Positions 37,265 through 45,390 of a stretch of DNA of 64,000 bases are shown in pieces. How positions within the stretch are numbered: the stretch's first letter is position 1; each line of letters opens with the position of its first letter. Below the pieces are notes generated by a model. The model was not told the origin of the DNA. It searched no databases and saw only the letters and a program-made list of their open reading frames with translations. The position numbers were made by a program, and so were the translations under genes. Source of the DNA: Bradyrhizobium sp. CB1015 (GTDB lineage: Bacteria; Pseudomonadota; Alphaproteobacteria; Rhizobiales; Xanthobacteraceae); assembly GCF_025200925.1 (NCBI RefSeq), contig NZ_CP104174.1:8136001-8200000 (forward strand), in the 5' to 3' direction.

Positions 37265-37423
37265 ACCCTCCCCTGGAGGGGGAGGGTCGGCACGCGGTCG
37301 AGCGAAGCGAGATTGCGTGACGGGGTGGGGTGATCTCTCCATTCGGGCACCGCTTCAATGGACAGACCGTCACCCCACCCCGCTCGCGCTGCGTGCGATC
37401 GACCCTCCCCCTCCAGGGAGGGT
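37265..37423. repeat. Long intergenic palindrome, family 4, copy 2
   Basis: Outer arms ACCCTCCCCTGGAGGGGGAG and CTCCCCCTCCAGGGAGGGT with inner GGGGTGGGGTGATC and CACCCCACCCC blocks, as in 20993-21162. It separates the small gene from the LysR regulator. Confidence 0.85.
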
Positions 37424-37531
37424 GAGTCTGTCCGCTCCGATCGACACACACTTGCCGCTGGATGACATCGCATCTCTCGTGAGATGATCGCCGCCACGAT
37501 CTCTTGTCGATGCCAGGGACATTTCAAGGCC

Positions 37532-38470
37532 ATGATGACGCTGCGCCAGGTCGAAGTGATCCGTGCCGTGATGGTGACGGGCACCATCGGCGGTGCGGCG
37601 AAGCTGCTCAACGTCTCGGCGCCGGGGATCAGCCGCCTGGTCAAATACACCGAGCGCTCGCTCGGCATCCGCTTCTTCCAGCGCCAGAACGGGCGCTACT
37701 TCCCGACACCGGAAGCCGAGAATATTTTCGAGCAGATCAACGGCGTCTACAAGAAGGTCGACGACCTCTCCGAGATCATCTCCAAGATCGGCCGCGGCGG
37801 CCTGTCGGAGCTGCGCATCGGCTCGGTGCCGAGCATCTCGCAGGTGATGGTGCCGCGCGCGATCGAGCGCGTCCGCCGCCGTTATCCCGATCTCGGCATC
37901 GACATCAACATTCTCAAGCTCGAGGAAGCCATCGACTACCTGATGCTCGGCCGCGGCGAGTGCGTGGCGATGAGCTATCGGCTCGAGCATTCCGGGCTCG
38001 ACTTCATGCCGCTCGCCTCCGGCGAGCTCTATTGCATCGTACCGCCGGGCCACGAGCTCTCCGGCCGCAAGCAGGTCTCCGCCGCCGAGATCACGCGCTA
38101 TCCGCTGATCGGCATCGATCCGAACGATCCCTACGGGCGGATCATGGCCGAGATCTTCGCGCGCAACCGGCTCGACTACAACATCACTATCCGGGCGCGC
38201 TTCGGCACCACCGTCTGCGCGCTGGTGAAGGCGGGGCTCGGCATCGCCATCATCGACCAGTTCACCGTGGCCCACGGCGGCTATCCCGGCATCGAGCTGT
38301 TGAAGATCGCCGAGCCGACGCGGTTCGACACCTATGTCGCGGTCAAGCGCGGCACGCCGCTGTCGCTGCATGCCGAGTATTTCATCGAGGCGCTTCGCAC
38401 CGAGATGCGCGCGGTCGAGCCGTCCCGCGGCAGTGGCAAGGGCGCCCCGGCACGCGGACGAAAGAAATAA
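37532..38470 (+). CDS. LysR family transcriptional regulator
   Basis: A 312-residue LysR regulator. The N-terminal winged helix has M-T-L-R-Q-V-E-V-I-R-A-V, T-G-T-I-G-G-A-A-K-L-L-N-V-S-A-P-G-I-S-R-L-V and R-F-F-Q-R; the rest is a periplasmic-binding-protein-like effector domain. ATG 37532 is the family start; the frame extends to 37484 without homology. It is followed on the same strand by an AroE-like dehydrogenase, a Liv-type transporter and a dehydroshikimate dehydratase gene, so quinate, shikimate or dehydroshikimate is a likely effector. Confidence 0.9.
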   Translation: MMTLRQVEVIRAVMVTGTIGGAAKLLNVSAPGISRLVKYTERSLGIRFFQRQNGRYFPTPEAENIFEQINGVYKKVDDLSEIISKIGRGGLSELRIGSVPSISQVMVPRAIERVRRRYPDLGIDINILKLEEAIDYLMLGRGECVAMSYRLEHSGLDFMPLASGELYCIVPPGHELSGRKQVSAAEITRYPLIGIDPNDPYGRIMAEIFARNRLDYNITIRARFGTTVCALVKAGLGIAIIDQFTVAHGGYPGIELLKIAEPTRFDTYVAVKRGTPLSLHAEYFIEALRTEMRAVEPSRGSGKGAPARGRKK

Positions 38471-38474
38471 CGTA

Positions 38475-38555
38475 ATGTTAGGTTTGCAGGACAAAAGGGT
38501 AATTGTGTTAGGCGGGGGAAAGGCTATCGTCGCAGCTGGAATTGCACGGATTTTC
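38475..38555 (+). pseudogene. Possible SDR N-terminal remnant
   Basis: An ATG five bases after the LysR stop opens a frame whose first 27 residues (M-L-G-L-Q-D-K-R-V-I-V-L-G-G-G-K-A-I, then A-G-I-A-R-I-F) look like the Rossmann start of a short-chain dehydrogenase. After that the frame loses all similarity and ends at 38651 inside aroE. The local sequence is poorer in GC than its surroundings. It may be the left edge of a deleted SDR gene; a chance match cannot be excluded. Confidence 0.35.
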
Positions 38556-38602
38556 CCGCCAACGGCCGGGGCCGGACGCTCCCAACGAAACGATCGCGAA
38601 CC

Positions 38603-39478
38603 ATGTCGAAACGCGGATACGCCGCCAGCAAGAAGCTCCTCACCGGCCTGATCGGCGCGCCGATCGCGCATTCCGCGTCTCCCGCCATGCACGAGCGCGC
38701 CGCCGAGGCGCTCGGCCTGCGCGGCCATTACCAGCTCATCGAGGTCGCCGGCGCCGATGCGGCCGGGCTGCGCATGATGCTCGAGGGCGTCCGGCGGCTC
38801 GGCTTTGCCGGCGTCAATGTCACCTACCCCTACAAGGAAGCGGTCGTGCCGCTGCTCGACACACTGGCGCCGGGCGCGGCCAGCATCGGCGCGGTCAACA
38901 CCGTCGTCGTCCGGGATGGCCGGCTGACCGGCCACAACACCGACACCACGGGTTTTGCGCGGGCGGTGACGCCGTTGCTGGCATCGTCCGGCAACGCCGT
39001 CGCCGTGATCGGCGCCGGCGGCGTCGGCAAGGCCATCGCGTTTGCGCTTAAGAGCCAAGAGGTGGCCGACATCCGCATTTTCGACAGCGAGCCGGCGCGC
39101 GCCGAGAAACTGGTCGCCTTGCTCGCCTCGCGCGGCGCCCGCGTCGCCGTCAGCGTCGAGGACGCGCTCGACGGCGCGACCGGTCTCGTCAACGGCACGC
39201 CGGTCGGCATGCTGCCGAACCGTGACACGCCGGTACTGGTGGGATTGCTCAGGGCCGACCTTTGGGTCGCCGACGCCGTCTACTCGCCGCTGATCACGCC
39301 GCTGCTGGCCGCAGCGCGAGCGAAAGGCGCCCGGATCATGACCGGCCGCGAGCTCGCGATCTACCAAGCCGCCGACGCCTTCGAACTGTTCACAGGCCTT
39401 GCCCCATCGACCGAGATCATGGGAGAGGCTTTTGACGCCGTGATGGCTGCGCGTAGCGCGGCCTATCAGGCAGCTTGA
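38603..39478 (+). CDS. aroE: AroE-like shikimate/quinate dehydrogenase
   Basis: A 291-residue member of the shikimate dehydrogenase family. The substrate-binding A-H-S-A-S-P-A-M-H, the catalytic lysine in N-V-T-Y-P-Y-K-E and aspartate in N-T-D-T-T-G-F are in place, and the cofactor loop is G-A-G-G-V-G-K. The context is catabolic: a LysR regulator upstream, and a complete transporter and a dehydroshikimate dehydratase downstream. I infer oxidation of shikimate or quinate rather than the biosynthetic reduction; the main biosynthetic aroE is probably elsewhere. Confidence 0.88.
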   Translation: MSKRGYAASKKLLTGLIGAPIAHSASPAMHERAAEALGLRGHYQLIEVAGADAAGLRMMLEGVRRLGFAGVNVTYPYKEAVVPLLDTLAPGAASIGAVNTVVVRDGRLTGHNTDTTGFARAVTPLLASSGNAVAVIGAGGVGKAIAFALKSQEVADIRIFDSEPARAEKLVALLASRGARVAVSVEDALDGATGLVNGTPVGMLPNRDTPVLVGLLRADLWVADAVYSPLITPLLAAARAKGARIMTGRELAIYQAADAFELFTGLAPSTEIMGEAFDAVMAARSAAYQAA

Positions 39479-39534
39479 GGCGAAGCGGCCGGACACAAGG
39501 CCGCTTGCAAGATTTGAAACGGGAGGAGAGGACG

Positions 39535-40665
39535 ATGAAATCAACGCTAGTGGTGGGCGCATTGCTCACCGTGATGACCGCAACCGGCGCCTTTGGCCAG
39601 GCCATCAAGCTCGCCAACGTCGCGGAGCTCTCGGGCGGCGGCGCCACCGTCGGCACGAACTGGAAGAACGGCATCGACCTCGCGATCGAGGAGATCAACG
39701 CCAAGGGCGGCGTGCTCGGCCGCAAGCTCGAGGTCACCCACGCCGACTCGCAGTCCAACCCCGGGGTGGCGCGCGCCCAGGTGCAGAAGGCGCTCGACGC
39801 CGAGCCCTATGTGCTGCTCGGGCCCGGCTATTCCGGCTCGGTGAAGGTGACCGCGCCGCTCGCGGCCGAAGCCGGCATCGCGCAGATCATGGGCGGCGAA
39901 GCCGCCGAGCTGACGCAAGGCGGCAACAAGTTCCTGTTCCGCACCTCGTTCGGCCAGCAATCCTCGATGCCGAAGGTCGCAAAGTACATTCACGACGAGA
40001 TGAAGGCGAAGACGGTCGCGGTGGTCTGGGTCAACAACGATTTCGGCCGCGGCGGGCGCGACGTGATGATCAAGGAGCTCGACCGGCTCGGCTCCAAGGT
40101 CGTCGCCGATCTCTCCACCGAGGCGGGCCAGGCCGACTTCGCCGCCGACGTCGGCAAGATCAAGGCCGCCAATCCCGATGCCGTGTTCGTCTACCTGAAT
40201 GAAGAAGAGAGCGCGCGCATCCTGAAGGAGCTGAAGCGCCAGGGCGTGACCGCGCCGCTGATGGGCGAGACCACGCTGATCGGCCAGAAGGTGATCGAGC
40301 TCGCCGGCGATGCCGCCAACGGCGCGCGCGGCCATGTCGGCCTCACCACCGATGCGCCGGTCGATCTGGTCAAGGCGTTCCGCGAGAAGTTCTCCAAGAA
40401 GTACAATTACGTCCCTGATCATAACGGCCTGAAGGGCTACCTCGCCGTCTACACGGTGAAGGCCACCACCGAGAAGATGGGCAAGGTCGACCCGAAGAAG
40501 TTCGCCGATACGCTGCACGGCCTGACCATCAAGGCCGCGGACGAGCCGGGCATCCTGATGGACGTCACCTTCAGCGACACCGGCGACATCGACCGCCAGA
40601 GCTTTCTGGTCGAGGTGGTCGAAGGCAAGCAGGTGGTGAAGCAGGTGCTGCCGAAGGTGAAGTGA
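39535..40665 (+). CDS. Liv-type ABC transporter substrate-binding protein
   Basis: A 376-residue periplasmic binding protein of the branched-chain-amino-acid type, with a signal peptide ending G-A-F-G-Q. Features are V-A-E-L-S-G-G-G-A near the N-terminus, the G-P-G-Y-S-G-S loop, and V-Y-L-N-E-E-E-S in the second lobe. GGGAGG precedes ATG 39535. It is the first gene of a complete Liv-type transporter (binding protein, two permeases, two ATPases) followed by two enzymes. Context suggests quinate, shikimate or a related hydroaromatic acid as ligand. Confidence 0.9.
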   Translation: MKSTLVVGALLTVMTATGAFGQAIKLANVAELSGGGATVGTNWKNGIDLAIEEINAKGGVLGRKLEVTHADSQSNPGVARAQVQKALDAEPYVLLGPGYSGSVKVTAPLAAEAGIAQIMGGEAAELTQGGNKFLFRTSFGQQSSMPKVAKYIHDEMKAKTVAVVWVNNDFGRGGRDVMIKELDRLGSKVVADLSTEAGQADFAADVGKIKAANPDAVFVYLNEEESARILKELKRQGVTAPLMGETTLIGQKVIELAGDAANGARGHVGLTTDAPVDLVKAFREKFSKKYNYVPDHNGLKGYLAVYTVKATTEKMGKVDPKKFADTLHGLTIKAADEPGILMDVTFSDTGDIDRQSFLVEVVEGKQVVKQVLPKVK

Positions 40666-40670
40666 TCTTC

Positions 40671-40858
40671 GCCTCTCCCCGCCTGCGGGGAGAGGCCGGA
40701 ATTTGCAGAGCAAATTCCGGGTGAGGGGGAACCTCCGCGAGTTCGACTGTCACCGAATTCGCAGAGACCCCCCACCGTAGCCGATGCTTCGCATCGGCGT
40801 TCCTAGGAACGGCGGCCGTAGGCCGCCTACGCCTCTCCCCGCAAGCGGGGAGAGGGAG
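40671..40858. repeat. Long intergenic palindrome, family 5, copy 1
   Basis: Several hairpins in series: CCTCTCCCCGC/GCGGGGAGAGG at 40672-40695 and again at 40832-40855, CCGGAATTTG/CAAATTCCGG at 40696-40720, and CCGATGC/GCATCGG near 40782. It fills the gap between the binding-protein and permease genes and could raise binding-protein expression over the permeases. Confidence 0.85.
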
Positions 40859-40873
40859 AGGAGAGAGGGGAAC

Positions 40874-41749
40874 ATGTCGAGCCTATTCGATCTTCTGGTC
40901 GCGGGACTCGCTACCGGCGCGATCTACGCGCTGGTTGCGGTCGGCTTCACGCTGCTGTGGCAGACCTCGCAGACCATCAATTTCGCGCAAGGCGAGTTCG
41001 TGATGCTGCCGGCGTTCCTGATGCTGGCGGCGATGCATGTCGGTGCGCCGTTCTGGCTTGCGATCATCCTCGGCATTCTCTTGTCGATGATCCTGCTCGG
41101 CCTCGCCTTCAAGCTGCTGCTGGTGGATCCGATGATGCGCCACGGCGTGCTGCCGCTCGCGATCGCGACCATGGCGCTCGCGATCGGCATCAAGGAGGCC
41201 GTCAAGCAGTTCTTCAGCGCCGAGGCTTCGCCCTTCCCCTCGATCGTGCCGACCGGCGACGTCTCCATCCTCGGCCACGCCGTGTCGCTGCAGAGCATCG
41301 GCGTGCTCGCCGTCGCCATCTTCGCCGTTCTCGGCCTGACCACGCTGCTGAACCGCACCTCGCTCGGCCATCAGATGCAGGCGGCGGCGCAGAACCCGAC
41401 GGTGGCGCGGATCATCGGCGTGCCGGTCGAGCGCATGATCCTGCTGACCTTCCTGATCAACGCCTTCCTGGTGGCGCTGGCCTCGCTGCTGATCACGCCG
41501 ATCTATCTCGCAAAATTCTCGTCCGGCGAAGTGCTGGGCCAGGCCGCCTTCATCGCCGCGATCGTCGGCGGCTTCAACCAGGTGCGCGGCGCGATCGTCG
41601 GCGGCCTCTTGATCGGCGTGCTCGACAATCTCGCGGCGGCCTATGTCTCGACGCAGTATCGCGCCGCCGTACCGATGATCTTCCTGATCGCCGTCATCCT
41701 GTTCCGGCCGCAGGGCTTGCTCGGCCGTGCCGAGGAGCGCACAGTATGA
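40874..41749 (+). CDS. Liv-type ABC transporter permease (LivH-like)
   Basis: A 291-residue inner-membrane permease with about eight hydrophobic segments, of the LivH type: L-V-A-G-L-A-T-G-A-I-Y-A-L-V-A near the N-terminus and the Q-A-A-A-Q-N-P-T-V-A-R-I-I-G coupling loop. ATG 40874 follows GAGAGGGG. Its stop overlaps the next permease by four bases. It belongs to the transporter of the proposed quinate/shikimate cluster. Confidence 0.92.
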   Translation: MSSLFDLLVAGLATGAIYALVAVGFTLLWQTSQTINFAQGEFVMLPAFLMLAAMHVGAPFWLAIILGILLSMILLGLAFKLLLVDPMMRHGVLPLAIATMALAIGIKEAVKQFFSAEASPFPSIVPTGDVSILGHAVSLQSIGVLAVAIFAVLGLTTLLNRTSLGHQMQAAAQNPTVARIIGVPVERMILLTFLINAFLVALASLLITPIYLAKFSSGEVLGQAAFIAAIVGGFNQVRGAIVGGLLIGVLDNLAAAYVSTQYRAAVPMIFLIAVILFRPQGLLGRAEERTV

Positions 41750-42744
41750 GCGGCTTCGCCAAACCCCTGAAGATCGCGCTCGGCCTTGCAATCATCGCCG
41801 CGCTGATCGTCGTCCCCATGAACTTCAACCGCTACGGCCTGTTCATCCTGAGCCAATGGGCGGTGATGAGCATCGCGGCGATGGGGCTCAATCTCACGCT
41901 CGGCTATGCCGGCCAGGTCTCGCTGGCGCAGGGCGCCTTCGTCGGCATCGGCGCCTATGCCGCCGCGATCATGACCACACACGGTTGGCCGCTGCCGGCG
42001 GCGATTCTGGTGGCGATCGTCTTGAGCTTTGCGATCGGCTGGGTGCTCGGCTATCCCGCGCTTCGCGTGCAGCACCATTACCTCGCCTTCGTTACCCTCG
42101 CCTTCTCCACGCTGGCCTTCCTGGTGTTCCGCAACGAAAGCTGGCTGACCGGCGGCATTTACGGCATCTCCAACATCCCGCGCCCGCACATCTTCGGCAT
42201 CGCGACCAACAAGCCGCTGCCGTTCTACTATGTCTGCCTCGGCTCGCTCGCGATCGTCGCGCTGGCGGTGTGGTGGCTGATCCGTTCGCCCTGGGGCCGC
42301 GCCTTCATGGCGCTGCGCGAAAATCCCTTGCGCGCGCAATCGCTCGGCGTCGATACCCGCCGCTACACGCTGATGGCCTTCGCGATCGGCTCGGCGCTCG
42401 GCGGCGTCGCCGGCGCGCTCTATGCGCCGCTGACGCAATATATCGATCCCGTGCCGTTCAACCTGTCGCTCTCGCTCGACCTCCTGATGATGGTGATCGT
42501 CGGCGGCGCCGGCTTTTATTTCGGCCCGTTCCTGGGCGCGATGATCGCGGTGCTGCTGCCGGAATGGCTGCGCTTCACGGAAGGCTATTACCTGATGCTC
42601 TACGCGGTCGCCGTGATGCTGCTGCTGATCTGGTCGCCGACGGGCATTCTGGGAATCCTCGATCGCTATCTCGCCGAACGCCGCACCAAGGCGGCGTCCG
42701 CGCTGCGCGCCGTCGCAAAGTCGCGCCTGGAGACGGTGCAATGA
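41746..42744 (+). CDS. Liv-type ABC transporter permease (LivM-like)
   Basis: A 332-residue inner-membrane permease of the LivM type, with L-N-L-T-L-G-Y-A-G-Q-V-S-L-A-Q-G-A-F-V-G-I-G-A-Y near residues 47-70 and the cytoplasmic coupling loop L-R-E-N-P-L-R-A-Q-S-L-G. The ATG overlaps the previous stop (ATGA), and its own stop overlaps the next ATG in the same way, so the operon is tightly coupled. Confidence 0.93.
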   Translation: MSGFAKPLKIALGLAIIAALIVVPMNFNRYGLFILSQWAVMSIAAMGLNLTLGYAGQVSLAQGAFVGIGAYAAAIMTTHGWPLPAAILVAIVLSFAIGWVLGYPALRVQHHYLAFVTLAFSTLAFLVFRNESWLTGGIYGISNIPRPHIFGIATNKPLPFYYVCLGSLAIVALAVWWLIRSPWGRAFMALRENPLRAQSLGVDTRRYTLMAFAIGSALGGVAGALYAPLTQYIDPVPFNLSLSLDLLMMVIVGGAGFYFGPFLGAMIAVLLPEWLRFTEGYYLMLYAVAVMLLLIWSPTGILGILDRYLAERRTKAASALRAVAKSRLETVQ

Positions 42745-43484
42745 GTGCGGTTCTGGAAGTCACCGACATCAAGAAGAGCTTTGGCGGCATCCACGCCGTC
42801 AACGGCGTCTCGTTCGACGTGCGCGAGGGCGAAATCCTCGGCCTGATCGGCCCGAACGGCTGCGGCAAATCCACGCTGTTCAACTGCATCCTCGGCCAGC
42901 TCACGCCGACAGGCGGCGAAGTGAAGCTCGATGGACAGGTCGTCACGGGCTTGCGCCCCTCCGAGCTCAACAAGCTCGGGGTCAGCCGCACCTTCCAGCT
43001 GTTGCAGGTGTTCCCAAAGCTCTCGGTGCGCGAGAACCTGATCCTCGCCGGACAGGAGCACCAGGGCAACATGGCCTCGCGCCTGGTCGGCCGCTCCGAT
43101 GCCGGGCTGACGGAAGCCGCCAACCAGATGATCGGCTTCTTCAAGCTCGATCATCTCGCCGAGGAGCCAGCCGGCGGTCTCTCCTACGGTCAGCAGAAGC
43201 TGCTCGATGCCGCCATGGCCTTCATGGGCGGACCGCGCCTCGTGCTGCTCGACGAGCCCGCGGGCGGCGTCAACCCGTCGATGCTGGCGGACCTCAAGGA
43301 GCGCCTGGTCGCGATCAACCGCGAGAAGAATGCCACCTTCGTCGTGATCGAGCACAACATGGAGTTCGTGATGTCGCTGTGCTCGCGCGTGATGGTGATG
43401 GCGGAAGGCAAGGTGCTGGCGATGGGCCGGCCCGGCGAGGTCCGCAAGAACCCCGCCGTGATCGAAGCCTATCTCGGACATTAA
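42741..43484 (+). CDS. Liv-type ABC transporter ATP-binding protein (LivG-like)
   Basis: A 247-residue ATPase. Walker A is G-P-N-G-C-G-K-S-T, the signature is L-S-Y-G-Q-Q-K-L-L, and Walker B R-L-V-L-L-D-E-P-A-G-G-V; it ends in E-A-Y-L-G-H, the LivG C-terminus. It is coupled by a four-base overlap to the LivM-like gene. A composite repeat starts at its stop codon and separates it from the second ATPase. Confidence 0.93.
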   Translation: MSAVLEVTDIKKSFGGIHAVNGVSFDVREGEILGLIGPNGCGKSTLFNCILGQLTPTGGEVKLDGQVVTGLRPSELNKLGVSRTFQLLQVFPKLSVRENLILAGQEHQGNMASRLVGRSDAGLTEAANQMIGFFKLDHLAEEPAGGLSYGQQKLLDAAMAFMGGPRLVLLDEPAGGVNPSMLADLKERLVAINREKNATFVVIEHNMEFVMSLCSRVMVMAEGKVLAMGRPGEVRKNPAVIEAYLGH

Positions 43485-43583
43485 AGCGCGATGGAGATTA
43501 GAATGAACTGTCATCGCGCTTTAGCCTTGTTGTTCGAGCATGATCTTGTCGGAAAACCGCTGCGCACTTTTCCGGATCATGCT
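43482..43583. repeat. Composite palindrome, family 6, copy 1
   Basis: Two hairpins in tandem. The first is a perfect 12-bp inverted repeat TAAAGCGCGATG/CATCGCGCTTTA at 43482-43493 and 43512-43523. The second pairs AGCATGATC with GATCATGCT (43537-43583) and has inner CGGAAAA/TTTTCCG arms. The second half also occurs alone at 63267-63315. The first bases overlap the LivG-like stop codon. Confidence 0.88.
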
Positions 43584-43597
43584 GTAGGGAGCGAGTG

Positions 43598-44335
43598 ATG
43601 AGCAACCCGATCCTCTCGGTCCACAACCTCGTCGGCGGCTACGGCAAGATGACGATCTTGAACGGCACGACGTTTGCCGTTCCTTCAGCCACGATCACCA
43701 CGATCATCGGCCCGAATGGCGCCGGCAAGTCGACGGTGTTCAAGGCCATCTTCGGCCTGCTCAGGCTGCGTGAAGGCAAGATCAGCTTTGCCGGCCGCGA
43801 TGTCACCAATCTGAGCCAGCGCGCGCTGCTCAACGCCGGCATCTGCTACGTGCCGCAGGGCCGCAACATCTTTCCCGAACTGTCGGTGCGCCACAATATC
43901 GAGCTCGGCGGCGTTGCTGCCGACAAGGGCCTCGACCTGCCCAAACGGATCGAGGCGGCGCTCGACCTGTTTCCGGCGCTGCGACGCAAGTCCGCGCAGC
44001 AGGCCTCGACGCTCTCGGGCGGTGAGCAGAAGCAGCTCGAGATCGCCCGCTCGCTGCTGCTCGAGCCGAAGCTGGTGCTGATCGACGAGCCCTCGATCGG
44101 ACTGTCGCCGCTGATGGTGCAGCAGACCTTCGACATCCTCAAGAGCTTGCGCGATCGCGGCGTCACCATCCTGATGATCGAGCAGAACGCACGCTCGGCG
44201 CTGGAGATCTCCGACACCGGCATCGTGCTCGAGCTTGGCCAGACCCGCATGGTCGACGACGCCAAGCGCACTTTGAACGATCCGCGCATCGGGCAGCTCT
44301 TCCTCGGTGGCGCCATGGAGGAGAGTGCGGCATGA
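43598..44335 (+). CDS. Liv-type ABC transporter ATP-binding protein (LivF-like)
   Basis: A 245-residue ATPase. Walker A is G-P-N-G-A-G-K-S-T, the signature is L-S-G-G-E-Q-K-Q-L, and Walker B L-V-L-I-D-E-P-S-I-G-L-S-P, the LivF pattern. ATG 43598 is used; GTG 43595 is one codon upstream. It is separated from the LivG-like gene by a composite repeat and overlaps the next gene (oxidoreductase) by four bases, which ties transport to metabolism. Confidence 0.93.
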   Translation: MSNPILSVHNLVGGYGKMTILNGTTFAVPSATITTIIGPNGAGKSTVFKAIFGLLRLREGKISFAGRDVTNLSQRALLNAGICYVPQGRNIFPELSVRHNIELGGVAADKGLDLPKRIEAALDLFPALRRKSAQQASTLSGGEQKQLEIARSLLLEPKLVLIDEPSIGLSPLMVQQTFDILKSLRDRGVTILMIEQNARSALEISDTGIVLELGQTRMVDDAKRTLNDPRIGQLFLGGAMEESAA

Positions 44336-45390
44336 GCGCGAAGATGCGGATCGCCGTGGCCGGCGCCGGCCTGATCGGCCGTCGCCATATCGAGTTGATC
44401 GAGTCCTCCCGGGATTGCGAGCTCGCCGGCATCGCGGACCCCTCGCCGGCCGCAAAGGACTATGCGCTGGCGCATGGCGTGCCCTGCTATGCGGACCATC
44501 GCGCCCTGCTGGCAGAAGAGAAGCCCGACGGCCTCATTGTTGCCTCGCCCAATACGCTGCACTTGCCGATGGCGCTCGACTGCGCCGCAGCCGGCGTGCC
44601 GGCTTTGATCGAGAAGCCGGTGACCGAGACGGTCGCCACCGCACAGCGCCTGTGCGCGGCGGTGAGACGCACCGGCGTGCCGATGCTGGTCGGCCATCAC
44701 CGCCGGCATAATCCCATCATCAAGTCGGCCCGCGAGACGGTGGCGGGCGGCAAGCTCGGCCAGCTCACCGCCGTGGTCGGGCTGTGGCTCCTGAAGAAGC
44801 CCGACGATTATTTCGAGGTGGCATGGCGGCGCGAAGCGGGCGGCGGGCCGCTGCTGATCAATCTCATCCACGACATCGACAATCTCCGCTTCATCTGCGG
44901 CGAGATCGTCGCGGTGCAGGCGCTGACCTCGAACAAGGTGCGCGGCTTCGCGGTCGAGGACACCGCCGCGCTGCTGCTGCGCTTTGCGAACGGCGCGCTG
45001 GGAACGGTGACCGTGTCCGATGCGACGCCGGCGCCTTGGAGCTGGGAGCTCTCCTCAGGCGAGAACCGAGCCTATCCCAAGCAGGACCAGCCCTGCTACA
45101 TCTTCTCGGGCACCGCGGGTTCGCTCTCCGTGCCGAACATGGAGCTGTGGTCATACGCGCAGCAGCCCGGCTGGTACGCGCCGCTGTCGCGCGCGACCAT
45201 CGCGCCGCCCGCGTTCGATCCGCTGGTCGAGCAGCTCCGGCATTTCTGCGCGATGATCGCCGGCCGCGAACAGCCGCTGATCTCGGTCGAGGACGCGATG
45301 GGAACGCTTGCCGTCGTCGAAGCCGTCAGCGAGGCCGCGCGCACGGGGCAAACAATCTCGCCGGGACGGATCATGGAGCAGGCCGCATGA
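44332..45390 (+). CDS. Gfo/Idh/MocA family oxidoreductase
   Basis: A 352-residue NAD(P)-dependent dehydrogenase. The N-terminal Rossmann motif is V-A-G-A-G-L-I-G-R-R-H; the family E-K-P motif is present (L-I-E-K-P-V), and the C-terminal dimer domain has the G-G-G-P-L-L-I-N-L-I-H-D-I-D motif that supplies catalytic Asp/His. These enzymes act on sugars, inositols and related polyols. It is coupled by four-base overlaps to the LivF-like gene before and the dehydratase gene after, so its substrate is probably the transported hydroaromatic compound or a derivative such as a quinate analogue. Confidence 0.88.
   Translation: MSAKMRIAVAGAGLIGRRHIELIESSRDCELAGIADPSPAAKDYALAHGVPCYADHRALLAEEKPDGLIVASPNTLHLPMALDCAAAGVPALIEKPVTETVATAQRLCAAVRRTGVPMLVGHHRRHNPIIKSARETVAGGKLGQLTAVVGLWLLKKPDDYFEVAWRREAGGGPLLINLIHDIDNLRFICGEIVAVQALTSNKVRGFAVEDTAALLLRFANGALGTVTVSDATPAPWSWELSSGENRAYPKQDQPCYIFSGTAGSLSVPNMELWSYAQQPGWYAPLSRATIAPPAFDPLVEQLRHFCAMIAGREQPLISVEDAMGTLAVVEAVSEAARTGQTISPGRIMEQAA

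Noticed and set aside
37370..39562. A 730-codon open frame on the minus strand
   Set aside because: It is antisense to the LysR and aroE genes, which have clear homology, and is low-complexity in composition.
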